Source: Staphylococcus carnosus
GTDB taxonomy: Bacteria; Bacillota; Bacilli; Staphylococcales; Staphylococcaceae
Assembly: GCF_900458435.1 (NCBI RefSeq)
Contig: NZ_UHCT01000001.1
Location: 248,001 to 312,000, forward strand
DNA: 64,000 bases
Direction: 5' to 3'
The position numbers were made by a program, and so were the translations under genes. This document shows, one piece after another, positions 18,514-27,384 of this stretch (its first letter is position 1; each line of letters opens with the position of its first letter). Below the pieces are notes generated by a model that made no database searches, was not told the DNA's origin, and worked only from the letters and a program-made list of their open reading frames with translations.

Positions 18514-19548
18514 ATGAAGCGATTATTACAGTTCGGTGTAATCTTAATGGCATTAGTAATGGTTTTGGCGGGTTGTCAAAATAAACCAGAAGGAGATGAC
18601 AAGAAGTCTTCTTCTGATAGCGGTTCATCTAGCAGTAAAGATAAATTAGTGTTATATACAGCAGGTCCAGATGATCTGGTTAAAGATATGGTAAAAGAAT
18701 ACGAAAAAGACTCTGGTAAAAAAGTAGAAGTTTTCCAAGGGGCAACGGGAGAGATTTTAGGACGTTTAGAAGCTGAGAAAGATAACCCGAAAGCCGATGT
18801 CGTGCAATTAGCTTCTTTACCTGCAGCATTAGACTATAAGAAAAAAGGCTTGATTGAACCTTATAAAGTTAAAAACGCAGATAAATTGTATAAAGATTGG
18901 CAAGATAAAGATGGTTATTGGTACGGCTTCAGCGGCAGTGCGTTAGGGATTTCTTATAATACAGACAAAATCAAAAAGGCACCGACTGATGTAAAAGACT
19001 TATTGAAAAAAGATTATAAAGATGCACTCGCCATTCCAAATCCTTCTGAATCAGGTACAGCATTAGACTTATTATCTATTAAGGTACATAACCAAGGTCA
19101 AGCAACTTGGGATGAATATAAAGCATTAAAAAATAACGGTATGAAGTTAGCAGGGGCGAATAAACCGGCATTAGAAACTGTAATTAAAGGTGAAAATAAA
19201 GCAGTTTATGGCGGTGTGGATTATATGGTTTATAAAGCTAAGAAAAAAGGAGAACCTGTTGATATTTCTTATCCGAAATCAGGTACATCAATATCTCTGA
19301 GACCTGCTTTCATTTTAAAATCTGCAAAACATAAAGACGCTGCAAAAGATTATATGAACTATGTGACAAGTGATAAAGGTCAAAAACAAGTCGACGCACA
19401 TTATTTAATCCCCGCTAATAAAGATGAACATAAAAATAAAATGACGAAAGCACGTGAAGACATTAAAGAGTTGAAATATGATTGGCCGTCATTATCAAGT
19501 GAAAGCGAAAAAGTATTGAAGAAATTCATGGATATGATGAAGTCATAA
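18514..19548 (+). CDS. ABC importer solute-binding lipoprotein
   Basis: 344 residues. Lipoprotein signal ending VLAGC (lipidated Cys near 21), a serine-rich linker (about 30-45), then a family 1 binding fold starting KLVLYTAGPDDLVKDMVKEY and containing KADVVQLASLPAALDY and the GISYNTDKI hinge motif. This architecture is shared by FutA/AfuA iron-binding and 2-aminoethylphosphonate-binding proteins. The ATG directly follows the ATPase stop codon, with GGAGGATATTTAA as ribosome site. A hairpin after the gene probably lets the binding protein be made in excess over the permease. Confidence 0.92.
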   Translation: MKRLLQFGVILMALVMVLAGCQNKPEGDDKKSSSDSGSSSSKDKLVLYTAGPDDLVKDMVKEYEKDSGKKVEVFQGATGEILGRLEAEKDNPKADVVQLASLPAALDYKKKGLIEPYKVKNADKLYKDWQDKDGYWYGFSGSALGISYNTDKIKKAPTDVKDLLKKDYKDALAIPNPSESGTALDLLSIKVHNQGQATWDEYKALKNNGMKLAGANKPALETVIKGENKAVYGGVDYMVYKAKKKGEPVDISYPKSGTSISLRPAFILKSAKHKDAAKDYMNYVTSDKGQKQVDAHYLIPANKDEHKNKMTKAREDIKELKYDWPSLSSESEKVLKKFMDMMKS

Positions 19549-19660
19549 AAAAAGAAAAATGTATATAGGTAAAGATTTGTTTTTTGAACATCTGTAAAAA
19601 CAATTCTCTATAAGTACCTAAATAAAAATACATGATAAATGAAATAAAAACATAGTATCT

Positions 19661-19710
19661 GAGGTGGCGGTGACTCATTTTAAATGAAGCGTCGCCATCT
19701 CATTTATTTT
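19661..19710 (+). terminator. Intra-operon hairpin after the binding-protein gene
   Basis: GAGGTGGCG pairs with CGCCATCTC and the inner arms also pair; ATTTATTTT follows. As a partial terminator or mRNA-stabilising stem it would lower permease expression relative to the binding protein. Confidence 0.7.
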
Positions 19711-19726
19711 TAGATTGGAGTTGAAA

Positions 19727-21442
19727 GTGGTGAAAGATCTGCAGAGTGTGCCAACTTCAGCAGGAAACCTGAATAAAGTAAATCACACATTAATGTGGCA
19801 GCGTATCAACCGCATTTTAGCACTTGTAGTTCTAATGTTTCTGATTGTAATACCTTTATGTTTAATATTATGGAAAGGTTTTGCACCTACAACAGATTCA
19901 GGGGTATTAAACAATATCGGACAATTAGTGCAAGCAGACAATATTAAAATATTGTGGAATTCGATACTGCTCGGAATTGCAGTTGTTGTGATTTCGACAT
20001 TGATTGCGTTGCCTTTGAGTTATATTATGGTTAAAACTGCATTAGGCAGACATCAATGGCTCGATATTTTAATTATGATTCCATTTATGACACCGCCTTA
20101 TATCGGTGCAATGGGGTGGATGTTAACGATGCAGCATAATGGTTTACTAGAACAGTTGATTCCAGGTGCTGCTAAAGTGACACCTTTATTTTTCTCATTT
20201 TTTGGTATGGCATTGATTATGAGTTGCCATTTGGCACCGTTTTTATATGTTGTATTGAAAAAAGTATTATTGAATGTACAGCAATCTCAAGAAGAAGCAG
20301 CATTAGTATATGGAGGTTCGTTTATGTATCGCTTTCGTCGTGTGATATTGCCGATGTTTGTTTCAGGATACAGTATGGGTGCACTGCTTGTGTTTGTGAA
20401 AACAATTGGTGAATTTGGTACGCCTATTACAATGGGGAATCGTATTGGTTTTCGTGTGCTGACATCTGAAATTCATCATAGTGCATCTATTTGGCCGATT
20501 GATTTTCAGCATGCTGCCTTGTTTTCAACCTTACTACTTGGTATCAGTATGGGTGTTTGGGCATTTCAGACATGGTTTCAAACACGTACAGCGGTTGCTG
20601 GAGATAGTGGTAAAGGGCGAAAAACAATGCAGAAAGCCCGCAACAAATGGGATGTTTTGCTTTATATCATTGTTGCGATTGCCTTATTGCTCATGATTGT
20701 GATGCCTTATGCAAGTATTATTGTTAATGCGTTTGTAAAGCAGCTCTCACAAGGTTTGAAATTACAAAACATCACTTTAGATAATTTTATTCAAGTATTG
20801 TCAGGTAATGGCGGAATTGCTTTAGCTAATAGTTTGATGTTGGCATTAGCTGCAGCAACCATAGCAAGTGTGCTTGGTTTGTGGTTTGTGCTTGCTTCAG
20901 AATCGAGAGGGAAACGTCGAAATGGTTGGACGGGACGTTTGATTGATTTCTTCAGCTTATTACCTAATACAGTTCCTGGCATTATTGTGGTTATCGGTTT
21001 GATTCTATTTTGGAATAATAAAGTAAATCCGATCCCTGCATACAATACGATAGGTATTTTAGTTATCACTTATACAGTATTGTATATTCCTTATGCGGTA
21101 CAAAATATCAAAAATGTAAATCAGACAATCAGCAAGAATTTAATGGAAGCTGCTGAAATGAGCGGAAGTACAGGTTGGACGCGATTCCGTACGATTAAAT
21201 TATCGTTGCTTACTCCAGGTATTATTTCGGGATGGATTCTTATCTTTTGTATTTCGATGCGTGAACTTGTCGGATCATTGATGTTGCGACCGCCGAATAC
21301 AGATACTTCTGCAACCTATATTTATCGTCAATTTGAACAAGGAGAATCTGCACAAGGTATGGCAATGGCCCTTTTATCAGTGGGTATTACTTCTTTGATT
21401 TTGATTGTGATGCAGGTGTGGCAGAACAGAAAGGGGCATTAG
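19727..21442 (+). CDS. ABC importer permease, two fused transmembrane domains
   Basis: About 571 residues comprising two tandem BPD_transp_1 modules, each with about six helices. EEA loops that contact the ATPase are visible: QEEAALVYGGSFMYRFRRV in the first half and MEAAEMSGSTGWTRFRTI in the second. Fused permeases of this kind are typical of FbpB-like iron importers. The start is placed at GTG 19727, six bases after GGAG; an upstream TTG would overlap the ribosome site. The phosphoesterase gene follows after four bases, so the two are co-transcribed. Confidence 0.92.
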   Translation: MVKDLQSVPTSAGNLNKVNHTLMWQRINRILALVVLMFLIVIPLCLILWKGFAPTTDSGVLNNIGQLVQADNIKILWNSILLGIAVVVISTLIALPLSYIMVKTALGRHQWLDILIMIPFMTPPYIGAMGWMLTMQHNGLLEQLIPGAAKVTPLFFSFFGMALIMSCHLAPFLYVVLKKVLLNVQQSQEEAALVYGGSFMYRFRRVILPMFVSGYSMGALLVFVKTIGEFGTPITMGNRIGFRVLTSEIHHSASIWPIDFQHAALFSTLLLGISMGVWAFQTWFQTRTAVAGDSGKGRKTMQKARNKWDVLLYIIVAIALLLMIVMPYASIIVNAFVKQLSQGLKLQNITLDNFIQVLSGNGGIALANSLMLALAAATIASVLGLWFVLASESRGKRRNGWTGRLIDFFSLLPNTVPGIIVVIGLILFWNNKVNPIPAYNTIGILVITYTVLYIPYAVQNIKNVNQTISKNLMEAAEMSGSTGWTRFRTIKLSLLTPGIISGWILIFCISMRELVGSLMLRPPNTDTSATYIYRQFEQGESAQGMAMALLSVGITSLILIVMQVWQNRKGH

Positions 21443-21446
21443 AAAG

Positions 21447-22094
21447 ATGGAAGGAAGATTATTTGTAGCCTCAGATATACATGGACATGGCGAAACGTTG
21501 CGACAATTATTAGAAACTGCTGAGTATTCCCCGGGAAATGATCAATTGGTACTTTGCGGTGATTATGTGAACAACGGACCGGATTCTGAAGGGACTTTAG
21601 AACTGATTCAAAAGCTGCAGAAAGATGGTGCTGTTGTCTTGTTTGGTAATCATGAATTACGTTGGTTAGAAGAGATTGCTGAAACAGAATTTATTATGCA
21701 CCATAAAATGAAAGTGACGTATCAACGTATCCAAAAGGATTGGGGAAAATTAAAGTGGCGTTCATTGTTAGAGTCGTTTGATAAATATTATATGACGGAT
21801 GACTTTTTGTTTATTCATGCTGGATTCATAGCGGATGTTCCTTTAGAAAAACAAACGGCAGCAGAGGTTACAGGGTATGATAAAACGAAAGACTTGCAGC
21901 ATAACTATCCTGGAAAATATATGGTACATGGACATGTGCCGACATTTAGAGAAGGATGCAGTTTAGGTGAGATAAAAGTTACGGATCAATCAGTCAATAT
22001 TGACACAGGTGCTGGTCATGGTGATTATTTAACGTTGCTTGATTTAACGAATTCAAAACAATATTGTCAGAGGGTTGTGATGAAGGAGAGGTAG
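21447..22094 (+). CDS. PPP-type metallophosphoesterase
   Basis: 215 residues with an intact calcineurin-like active site: SDIHGH (DxH) near residue 9, GDYVNNGPDS near 38, GNHE near 66, a lone histidine in IHAGF near 126, and HGHVP near 171. It resembles bacterial serine/threonine-type phosphatases and ApaH-like enzymes. As last gene of the importer operon it may release phosphate from the imported compound, which would favour a phosphate ester or phosphonate-linked substrate over iron; this is inference. Its active site contrasts with the degenerate phosphoesterase at 3233-4111. Confidence 0.9.
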   Translation: MEGRLFVASDIHGHGETLRQLLETAEYSPGNDQLVLCGDYVNNGPDSEGTLELIQKLQKDGAVVLFGNHELRWLEEIAETEFIMHHKMKVTYQRIQKDWGKLKWRSLLESFDKYYMTDDFLFIHAGFIADVPLEKQTAAEVTGYDKTKDLQHNYPGKYMVHGHVPTFREGCSLGEIKVTDQSVNIDTGAGHGDYLTLLDLTNSKQYCQRVVMKER

Positions 22095-22099
22095 GTACG

Positions 22100-22121
22100 A
22101 GAAGGTATCTGCTTCTTTTTT
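22100..22121 (+). terminator. Weak terminator after the phosphoesterase gene
   Basis: AGAAG and CTTCT form a short stem followed by T6. The stem is only 5 bp, so confidence is limited. Confidence 0.4.
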
Positions 22122-22216
22122 ATGTCTAATTCGCAGTTAAATACTATGTTATAATTAATTGTGTTTGATACTGCATTAAATTATTTTTTAAAATAAAAAT
22201 AATTCAGGAGGAAATG

Positions 22217-23147
22217 ATGAATAGAATTAGAAATATAGTTATTATTATCCTGTTAAGTACAGTTGTATTATCCGGCTGTGATTTGCCTGGTCTTGGTGGC
22301 GGGCCGAGTAAAAATGTGAAAATAACAGCATTAGCTACGAGTGAATCTCAAATTATGGCGCATATGATTCGTTTGCAAATTGAGCATGATACACATGGTA
22401 AAGTAAAACCGTCTATTATTAACAATTTGGGTTCAGCTACAATTGAACATAATACTTTGAAACGCGGAGATGCTCAAATTTCGGCAACACGTTATACAGG
22501 AACGGATTTGGTTGGTGCGTTGAATCATGATCCGATTACTGATACGCATAAGGCTATGGATGTGGTGCAGAAAGGTTTCAAGAATAAATTTGATCAAACT
22601 TTCTTTAATACATACGGTTTTGAAAATACTTTTGCATTCATGGTCACACAAGATGTAGCACGAAAGTATCATTTAGAAAAAGTGTCGGATTTAGAGAAGC
22701 ATAAAGATGATTTGCGTTTAGGTACCGATTCTACTTGGGTTAAACGTGCGGGTGATGGTTACCCTGCTTTTACTAAAGCATATGGTTTTAAATTTAAAAC
22801 AGTGCGTCCAATGCAGATTGGATTGGTTTATGATGCGTTGAAAAATAAAAAGTTAGATGTGGCGTTAGGATATAGGATATACGACTGATGGGCGTATAGC
22901 TGCTTATAAGCTGAAAGTACTGAAAGATGATAGACACTTTTTCCCTCCGTATGATGCAAGTCCGCTTGCGAAGAATGATTTTTTAAGAAAAAATCCTGAG
23001 ATTAAGAAGTCGCTTGAAAGATTACAAGGCAAAGTTTCTACTAAACAAATGCAAGAGTTGAATTATCAAGCCGATGGTAAACAGAAAGAACCTGCTGTGG
23101 TTGCTGAGAAATTTTTGAAAAAACATCATTATTTTGAAAAGAAATAG
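22217..23147 (+). pseudogene. Osmoprotectant-binding lipoprotein gene (OpuCC-like), frameshifted
   Basis: Encodes a lipoprotein (signal ending VLSGC) of the glycine betaine/carnitine/choline-binding OpuCC type: KITALATSESQIMAHMIRLQ, the YTGTDLVGAL segment, and later NYQADGKQKEPAVVAEKFL. The reading frame breaks at GYRIYD because AGGATAT is present twice in direct succession (22868-22881). Removing seven bases gives GYTTDGRIAAYKLKVL and an intact frame of about 308 residues, the normal size. GGAGGAA supports the second of two adjacent ATGs. No opuCA, opuCB or opuCD gene is adjacent, so it is also an orphan. Confidence 0.85.
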
Positions 23148-23154
23148 TTTTTTA

Positions 23155-23208
23155 AATACCCGCTAAATTATTCGAAACACTTTTGAGTGAATGTATAGCG
23201 GGTATTTA
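23155..23208 (+). terminator. Terminator after the opuCC-like pseudogene
   Basis: AATACCCGCTA pairs with TAGCGGGTATT; a T-rich stretch follows. Confidence 0.75.
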
Positions 23209-23230
23209 TATGTTAATTGGAGGGATGACT

Positions 23231-23323
23231 ATGGCACAAATGAATTCAAGACAAGCGAATAGAATTGCACGTTTAGTCATTAAACTAGTGAGAAAAATTG
23301 TGAATAGCCAAAATAAAAAGTAA
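23231..23323 (+). CDS. Small cationic amphipathic peptide 1 (30 residues)
   Basis: A 30-codon ORF starting MAQMNSRQANRIARLVIKL, with a predicted helix in which basic residues (R, K) and aliphatic residues (I, L, V) alternate as on an amphipathic helix. GGAGGG lies six bases before the ATG. There is no signal peptide or cysteine. A second ORF of the same length follows 15 bp later with its own ribosome site, and a shared terminator comes next. A leaderless antimicrobial, modulin-like or toxin peptide is possible; I recognise no named family. Confidence 0.6.
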   Translation: MAQMNSRQANRIARLVIKLVRKIVNSQNKK

Positions 23324-23338
23324 TGACTAGAGGTGGCA

Positions 23339-23431
23339 ATGTTGTGGCAGTTATATGCTAAAAATGTTGTTCGATTTTCACAAATAATAATAAGAGTGAT
23401 GAAAAAGTTATTTGGCAAAACTCGTAGATAA
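23339..23431 (+). CDS. Small cationic amphipathic peptide 2 (30 residues)
   Basis: A 30-codon ORF beginning MLWQLYAKNVVRFSQI and ending VMKKLFGKTRR: an amphipathic, strongly basic peptide with an aromatic N-terminus. It is preceded by AGAGGTGGCA. The pairing with peptide 1, equal lengths and a common terminator suggest a two-component unit, but the sequences are not obviously homologous. Function unknown. Confidence 0.55.
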   Translation: MLWQLYAKNVVRFSQIIIRVMKKLFGKTRR

Positions 23432-23440
23432 TATTATATA

Positions 23441-23484
23441 AAAATCCTCCCGAACTGTAGTGGAATAATGTTCTGGAGGATTTA
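23441..23484. terminator. Terminator after the small-peptide pair
   Basis: AAATCCTCC-CGAAC pairs with GTTC-GGAGGATTT; T or A runs on both sides allow action in either direction. Confidence 0.75.
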
Positions 23485-23759
23485 CTTATGTGTAAATCCA
23501 AGATTGGGAAAACAATCTGACTTAATTCTGTCTTGAATGATTAATATGTAAGTTTTTCTATTTAGTAATTGAGTATGAGTTATAAAAAGTAAAGAAGTGC
23601 TATTTCATCGCAAAGAATGACGATTAAACTTCAAAAATCACCATTATTCAAAAATACAACCAGTTTTTAGGATTATAAATATAAAATAATGACGTTTTTT
23701 CTATTTATAATGTATGATTATCTGTATAAAAATGAAGAATATAAAATCGGGAGTGTAAC

Positions 23760-24132
23760 ATGGAGTACAAAGAACTGAAGAAAATTTTTTATGCTTTTGG
23801 AGATAGCAACTTAGAAAATTAATATTAAACATGACTCGAGTCATTTACAACTCTCTTAACTGATATTTATATCAGTACTGATCTAAGATAAAATTTTTGG
23901 TAGTACTTTATCTAGAATTAGTTTACCTAACTTAACGGAAGTGCTTGAACTTTCTCGTCATAAAGTTAACAAAATGGTAGGAAAACACACTGACAAATTA
24001 AATCTACTCAAACAAAGACCTGCAGTTTATGAATTGAAGAATTGTCTAGATTACGTTGAAATTCCTTGTCCGCACCACAAAGGAAGGGCTAGAACATATC
24101 AGTGTTCTAGCCCTTGTCTAATCGCTATCTGA
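23760..24132 (+). pseudogene. Truncated remnants of an unrecognised gene
   Basis: The 5' fragment reads MEYKELKKIFYAFGDSNLEN and then a stop, well placed after a ribosome site. About 60 bp later another frame is open with a plausible protein-like composition (TEVLELSRHKVNKMVGKHTD, then VYELKNCLDYVEIPCP). The two look like the ends of a gene that has lost its middle. No family assignment is made. Confidence 0.4.
24085..24114. repeat. Perfect inverted repeat, possible terminator
   Basis: AGGGCTAGAACA and TGTTCTAGCCCT form a perfect 12-bp stem with a 6-nt loop. T tracts are weak on both sides. It could end the CPBP gene transcript coming from the right. Confidence 0.55.
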
Positions 24133-24209
24133 ATAGAAATGCACTTAGTCCAAACATTGGCTGCGGCCAGAAAATGACCGAAAACCTCCTCCATTTCCAC
24201 ATTCGCAAA

Positions 24210-24968
24210 TCACGCTAGGAAAGCGAATATATAAATGGATAGATCATAAATAACATGTGCGACATAAGTTACTAATAAATTTTTCGTTTTTATGTAAGCT
24301 AATGAGTCAATAATTCGGCCTAATCCGATGACAAAGATACATTGTGTAAAGTCCCATTGATACGTTGGCAAATGCAATAGACCGAAAATAAGTGATGAAC
24401 AAATTAACGCGAGCCATACTGCGCGTTTACGTTTGTGTGGATTTCGATGATAAAAGAATGTCAGACATGCTAGTAATGGAACAAGCGCCATAAATTCTTC
24501 ACCGAATAATTGAATGATTGTTAAGAAACGTGACCATAAAAATTCTGGTAAAGCGTCGGTACCACTATGAACTGCTGCTGCCGGGTTTGCTTTAATGCCT
24601 CCTGATAATGCTCCGACGATTGCAGATAAAGCAGAGCTTACAATCAAGGATAGTATGGCGAACACGATGATGGTTAAGATGTCCTTTTTATGTAAAGGTC
24701 GGAAGAGTTTCTTCGTATAACCGCCAATCGTTAAATACAGCCCTAATACAGCGAATAGGGGTAAACTGATAGTTTGTAAAAATTCATTCACTTTAAATGG
24801 AATGAACGGTAGATGCATTTTAGTTAATAGAATGAAACCGAAAATTAAAAAGGCTATGATAATTGCCCATTTGCCAGTACTGATTTTGATAGGTTTACCG
24901 TTATAAAACGGAAAGTCTTTATTCGGTTCTTCAATCCACAATCTGTCAGGTTGTCGTGTCTTACTCAC
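24210..24968 (-). CDS. CPBP-family intramembrane metalloprotease
   Basis: 252-residue protein with about eight hydrophobic segments. The CPBP (Abi/CAAX-protease-like) motifs are present: paired glutamates in GEEFMALVPLLACL near residue 165, FGLLH near 204 and HVIYD near 237. The usual arginine of EExxxR is not obvious. Such proteins cleave within the membrane; in Gram-positives several are linked to bacteriocin self-immunity or protein processing. The ATG follows AAAGGAGCAAATAAAGTG. It stands alone, so its partner is unknown. Confidence 0.85.
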   Translation of the reverse strand: MSKTRQPDRLWIEEPNKDFPFYNGKPIKISTGKWAIIIAFLIFGFILLTKMHLPFIPFKVNEFLQTISLPLFAVLGLYLTIGGYTKKLFRPLHKKDILTIIVFAILSLIVSSALSAIVGALSGGIKANPAAAVHSGTDALPEFLWSRFLTIIQLFGEEFMALVPLLACLTFFYHRNPHKRKRAVWLALICSSLIFGLLHLPTYQWDFTQCIFVIGLGRIIDSLAYIKTKNLLVTYVAHVIYDLSIYIFAFLA

Positions 24969-25139
24969 TTTATTTGCTCCTTTGATAAATTTTCAAGTGT
25001 TGCGCTTAATATTACAATTCAACAATTGTAAAAAGTTACTTATCGAGTATACCCGAAAGATAGATTTTTAAGGGATATCTTACAAAAATGTTATAGAGAA
25101 ATTTTTTGGGCTTTTTACTTTTCAAAGCTTTCTTTTTAA

Positions 25140-25169
25140 TTGACAAACGGATAGTTATCCGTTTATGAT
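25140..25169 (+). promoter_or_regulatory. Promoter with embedded TetR-type operator
   Basis: TTGACA (25140-25145), 18-bp spacer, TATGAT (25164-25169). The spacer is filled by a perfect palindrome, AAACGGATA-GT-TATCCGTTT (25145-25164). A repressor bound there would block RNA polymerase. The TetR-family gene in the same operon (26056-26598) is the obvious candidate. Confidence 0.85.
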
Positions 25170-25215
25170 TGGAAAGTAATTTAAAAGGGAACTTTGAATT
25201 TGAGGAGGTCAGGAA

Positions 25216-26034
25216 ATGAGTAAATCAATTTTAGTGATTGGCGCAACTGGCAAACAAGGACTGGCAGTAGTTAAACAACTCTTAGAAGACGGATGGAACG
25301 TACGTGCATTTACGAGAGATAAAGATAATGAGAAATTGACAAGCATTGATAATGATAAATTAGAAATATTTGAAGGTAATTTAGGCGACCCTGAATCTAT
25401 TGCACGAGCAATGGAAAATCAATACGGTGTATACAGTGTACAGCCGATTATTCGAGACAATGTGGAAGAAGAATTGCATCAAGGAAAAATGATTATTGAA
25501 GAAGCTGAAGATGCTGGTATTCATTTTGTGGTCTATAGTACAGCAGGCGGTGTTAATCGTGATCGAACTGGACCTCATTTTGAAGCACTAGCAAAAATAG
25601 AAGATACATTGAAAGCATCACGTTTAAACTATGCAATTATTAAACCATCATTCTTTATGGATAACTTTTTACGTATTGTGAAAGAACAAGGCGGAAGATT
25701 AGTTATTCCAGAATTTATTAATCCAACAATTAAATTTGCGATGATTTCATCGATTGATATTGCGCGTATTGCAGCAGAAATCTTTGCTCATCCTAAAAAA
25801 CATAATCATGAAGAAATTGAGATTGCTTCTGATGAATTAATGTTGAATGAAGTAGTGGCTGAATTTGTTGAAGCGACAGGCAAACCTGCAACAATAGAAG
25901 GCGACTTTGTGAGCGGAACAGCAGAACGTTCATGGTTAGAAGACTATGGTTATGTCGTTGATTTCGATCAAATGGATGACATCAATCCACAACGTCTTAA
26001 ATTGAGAGATTGGATTCGTCTGCAAAATTTTTAA
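25216..26034 (+). CDS. NmrA-like NAD(P)-binding protein
   Basis: 272 residues, Rossmann fold of the atypical SDR/NmrA group: the nucleotide motif VIGATGKQG at residues 6-14, then RAFTRDKDNEKL, and YSTAGGVNRD near residue 105. The family includes redox-sensing regulators and quinone or aldehyde reductases; which applies here is not clear. GGAGGTCAGGAA precedes the ATG. It is the first gene of an operon with a TetR regulator and an SDR, under a promoter with a TetR-type operator. Confidence 0.9.
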   Translation: MSKSILVIGATGKQGLAVVKQLLEDGWNVRAFTRDKDNEKLTSIDNDKLEIFEGNLGDPESIARAMENQYGVYSVQPIIRDNVEEELHQGKMIIEEAEDAGIHFVVYSTAGGVNRDRTGPHFEALAKIEDTLKASRLNYAIIKPSFFMDNFLRIVKEQGGRLVIPEFINPTIKFAMISSIDIARIAAEIFAHPKKHNHEEIEIASDELMLNEVVAEFVEATGKPATIEGDFVSGTAERSWLEDYGYVVDFDQMDDINPQRLKLRDWIRLQNF

Positions 26035-26055
26035 CATCTGAGAGGTGCATAAATA

Positions 26056-26598
26056 ATGCGGAGAGATGCATTGGAAAACAGAAAACGGATTGAAGATTGT
26101 GCACGTCAGCTTTTTGCAGAAGAGGGCGTAGAAAATGTCAGTATGAACCAAATATCTAAAACACTCGGAATCGGAATGGCCACACTTTATCGTAATTTTG
26201 AAGATAAACAGGCATTGTGCTATCAACTCATTCAAAATGATTTTTCCGAGCTGTTCAAAGATATGCATACTATTTTAGAAGATAATAAACGAAATAAAGA
26301 AGAAAAGTTAGAAGTACTTTTAGTGCGATTCTTAAATTTCAAAAATACGCATAAAGATTTATTACGTTGTGTCGAGGGTAATAAAAAACGCGTATCGTTT
26401 AAACAACAACCTGCTTATAAAGAACTGTTCAATATTTTTTATGAAGTATTGAAAAATGATGAAGATTTAACATGGAATACTTTTAAAACAGATATGTTCT
26501 TAAATAGTTTAACTACAAATATGTATCAATTTCAGTTAGAAGAACGCGGATTAACCGACGTACAACTGAAACAATACCTATTACGTATGTTTAAATAG
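26056..26598 (+). CDS. TetR-family transcriptional regulator
   Basis: 180 residues with an N-terminal TetR helix-turn-helix: ARQLFAEEGVENVSMNQISK, then IGMATLYRNFEDKQALC. The remainder is the ligand/dimer domain. It lies between the NmrA-like and SDR genes, 21 bp and 12 bp from them, and probably represses this operon by binding the AAACGGATA palindrome in the promoter. The inducer may be an electrophile or substrate of the two reductases; this is inference. Confidence 0.92.
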   Translation: MRRDALENRKRIEDCARQLFAEEGVENVSMNQISKTLGIGMATLYRNFEDKQALCYQLIQNDFSELFKDMHTILEDNKRNKEEKLEVLLVRFLNFKNTHKDLLRCVEGNKKRVSFKQQPAYKELFNIFYEVLKNDEDLTWNTFKTDMFLNSLTTNMYQFQLEERGLTDVQLKQYLLRMFK

Positions 26599-26610
26599 GA
26601 GGAATAAGAA

Positions 26611-27312
26611 ATGAGAGTAGTATTAATCACAGGCGGAAATAAAGGATTAGGCTATGAAACAGCTAAAGAATTGAAAAACAAAGGATACAAAGTTTATATT
26701 GGCTCACGAAGTGAAGATCGCGGTAAGAAAGCAGCGAATGAATTAGGCGTAAATTGCGTTCAAATTGATGTAACCGATGTTGAAACATTGCGCAATGCCG
26801 CACATGAAATTCGTGAAGCAGAAGGCCGTTTAGATATTTTGATTAACAACGCTGGTATTTCGGGAGATGTGAAAAAGGTTGATGAAGTAACTGGCGCAGA
26901 TGTAGAACGTGTATATGATACAAACGTTTTCGGTATAGTGCGTACAATTCATATGTTTGTACCTCTTTTAGAACAATCTGAACAACCAGTCATTGTAAAT
27001 GTCAGCAGCGGTTTAGGTTCATTTGGAATGGTGACAGACCCTGATACATTAGAATCTAAAGTGAACTCTTTAGCATATTGCTCTTCTAAATCAGCAGTGA
27101 CAATGTTGACGGTTCAATATGCGAAAGGTTTACCGAATATGCAAGTGAATGCTGCAGATCCTGGTCCGACTAATACAGATTTAGTAGGTGACTTCAGTAA
27201 TAACTCTAAACCAGCATCACAAGGTGTTGTACCAATTGTGAAATTAGCGACAATTGATAAAAATGGCCCAACAGGCAAATTTATCGGTGTAGATGGCGAA
27301 ATGCCTTGGTAA
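26611..27312 (+). CDS. Short-chain dehydrogenase/reductase
   Basis: 233 residues with the classical SDR set: TGGNKGLGYE near the N-terminus, NNAGISG near residue 87, the catalytic serine in NVSSG and YCSSK (YxxxK) near residue 151. The carbonyl-reductase-like layout suggests NADPH-dependent reduction of a small carbonyl compound. AGGAGGAATAAGAA precedes the ATG. It is the last gene of the TetR-controlled operon and is followed by a terminator. Confidence 0.92.
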   Translation: MRVVLITGGNKGLGYETAKELKNKGYKVYIGSRSEDRGKKAANELGVNCVQIDVTDVETLRNAAHEIREAEGRLDILINNAGISGDVKKVDEVTGADVERVYDTNVFGIVRTIHMFVPLLEQSEQPVIVNVSSGLGSFGMVTDPDTLESKVNSLAYCSSKSAVTMLTVQYAKGLPNMQVNAADPGPTNTDLVGDFSNNSKPASQGVVPIVKLATIDKNGPTGKFIGVDGEMPW

Positions 27313-27329
27313 GTAAATGAAATGTTGAA

Positions 27330-27366
27330 ATAATCAGTTGTGCACCGGCACAGCTGATTATTTTTT
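27330..27366 (+). terminator. Terminator of the NmrA-TetR-SDR operon
   Basis: AATCAGTTGTGC pairs with GCACAGCTGATT around ACCG, followed by a T6 run. It sits between convergent genes. Confidence 0.9.
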
Positions 27367-27384
27367 AGACAACAATAACTGTAA

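Larger units (their letters stand above)
23485..24209. other. Interval with decayed gene fragments
   Basis: No intact gene. A good ribosome site (CGGGAGTG) precedes a 20-codon ORF at 23760-23822 that stops abruptly. A further open stretch at 23887-24132 without an upstream start may be the tail of the same or another lost gene. Neither fragment is recognisable. Confidence 0.5.
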
